A stretch of 7,413 bases of DNA from Ardenticatenales bacterium (lineage in GTDB: Bacteria > Chloroflexota > Anaerolineae > Ardenticatenales > Ardenticatenaceae). Shown here in pieces: positions 6,860 to 7,413 of this stretch. The stretch is from contig JACCSL010000851.1 in NCBI GenBank assembly GCA_013812995.1, positions 1 through 7,413 on the forward strand, read 5' to 3'. The stretch's first letter is position 1; each line of letters starts with the position of its first letter. The translations under genes and the position numbers were made by a program. The notes beneath the pieces were generated by a model that saw only the letters and a list, made by a program, of their open reading frames with translations, was not told where the DNA came from and did not search any database.

Positions 6860-7413
<554 letters not shown>

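Overview
The window holds parts of four transcription units. It looks like a chromosomal segment of a moderately GC-rich bacterium, possibly Chloroflexota. That guess rests on the style of the large ATPase/TPR regulator (linker around 'EYLFHHALIQDAAYQSLL'), a family-5 lipoprotein with a Glu/Pro/Thr-rich linker, and a hybrid kinase with tandem receivers. It is an impression from protein style, not a search result.

Left part, minus strand (1-1663): the C-terminal TPR portion of a STAND/AAA-type signalling ATPase or cyclase-like regulator. The reading frame is open to the window edge. Its upstream end begins in the linker that normally follows the ATPase domain, and no ATPase domain is encoded upstream, so the gene appears 5'-truncated or re-started. 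A 248-bp non-coding gap (1664-1911) separates it from a divergent operon and carries two candidate plus-strand promoters.

Centre, plus strand (1912-6755): a compact three-gene operon. It encodes (i) a NikA/DppA-like family-5 solute-binding lipoprotein, (ii) a 924-residue hybrid histidine kinase with an approximately 270-residue all-helical extracytoplasmic sensor domain, HAMP, HisKA, HATPase and two receiver domains, and (iii) a stand-alone receiver protein that overlaps the kinase gene by 8 nt. No permease or transport ATPase gene lies in the operon. The binding protein therefore probably presents its ligand to the kinase sensor, in the manner of TorT/TorS, rather than to an importer. The ligand pocket resembles that of NikA in three positions but lacks the NikA histidine ligand, so a metal-chelate or small-peptide signal is possible but unproven. 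The phosphorelay has one His site and three Asp sites (two in the kinase, one in the small protein), with no Hpt domain and no DNA-binding output in the window.

Right part, minus strand (6860-7413): the C-terminal 183 residues of glyceraldehyde-3-phosphate dehydrogenase, convergent with the operon. A strong intrinsic terminator (6801-6839) is oriented for this gene. The window ends one residue short of the expected catalytic cysteine.
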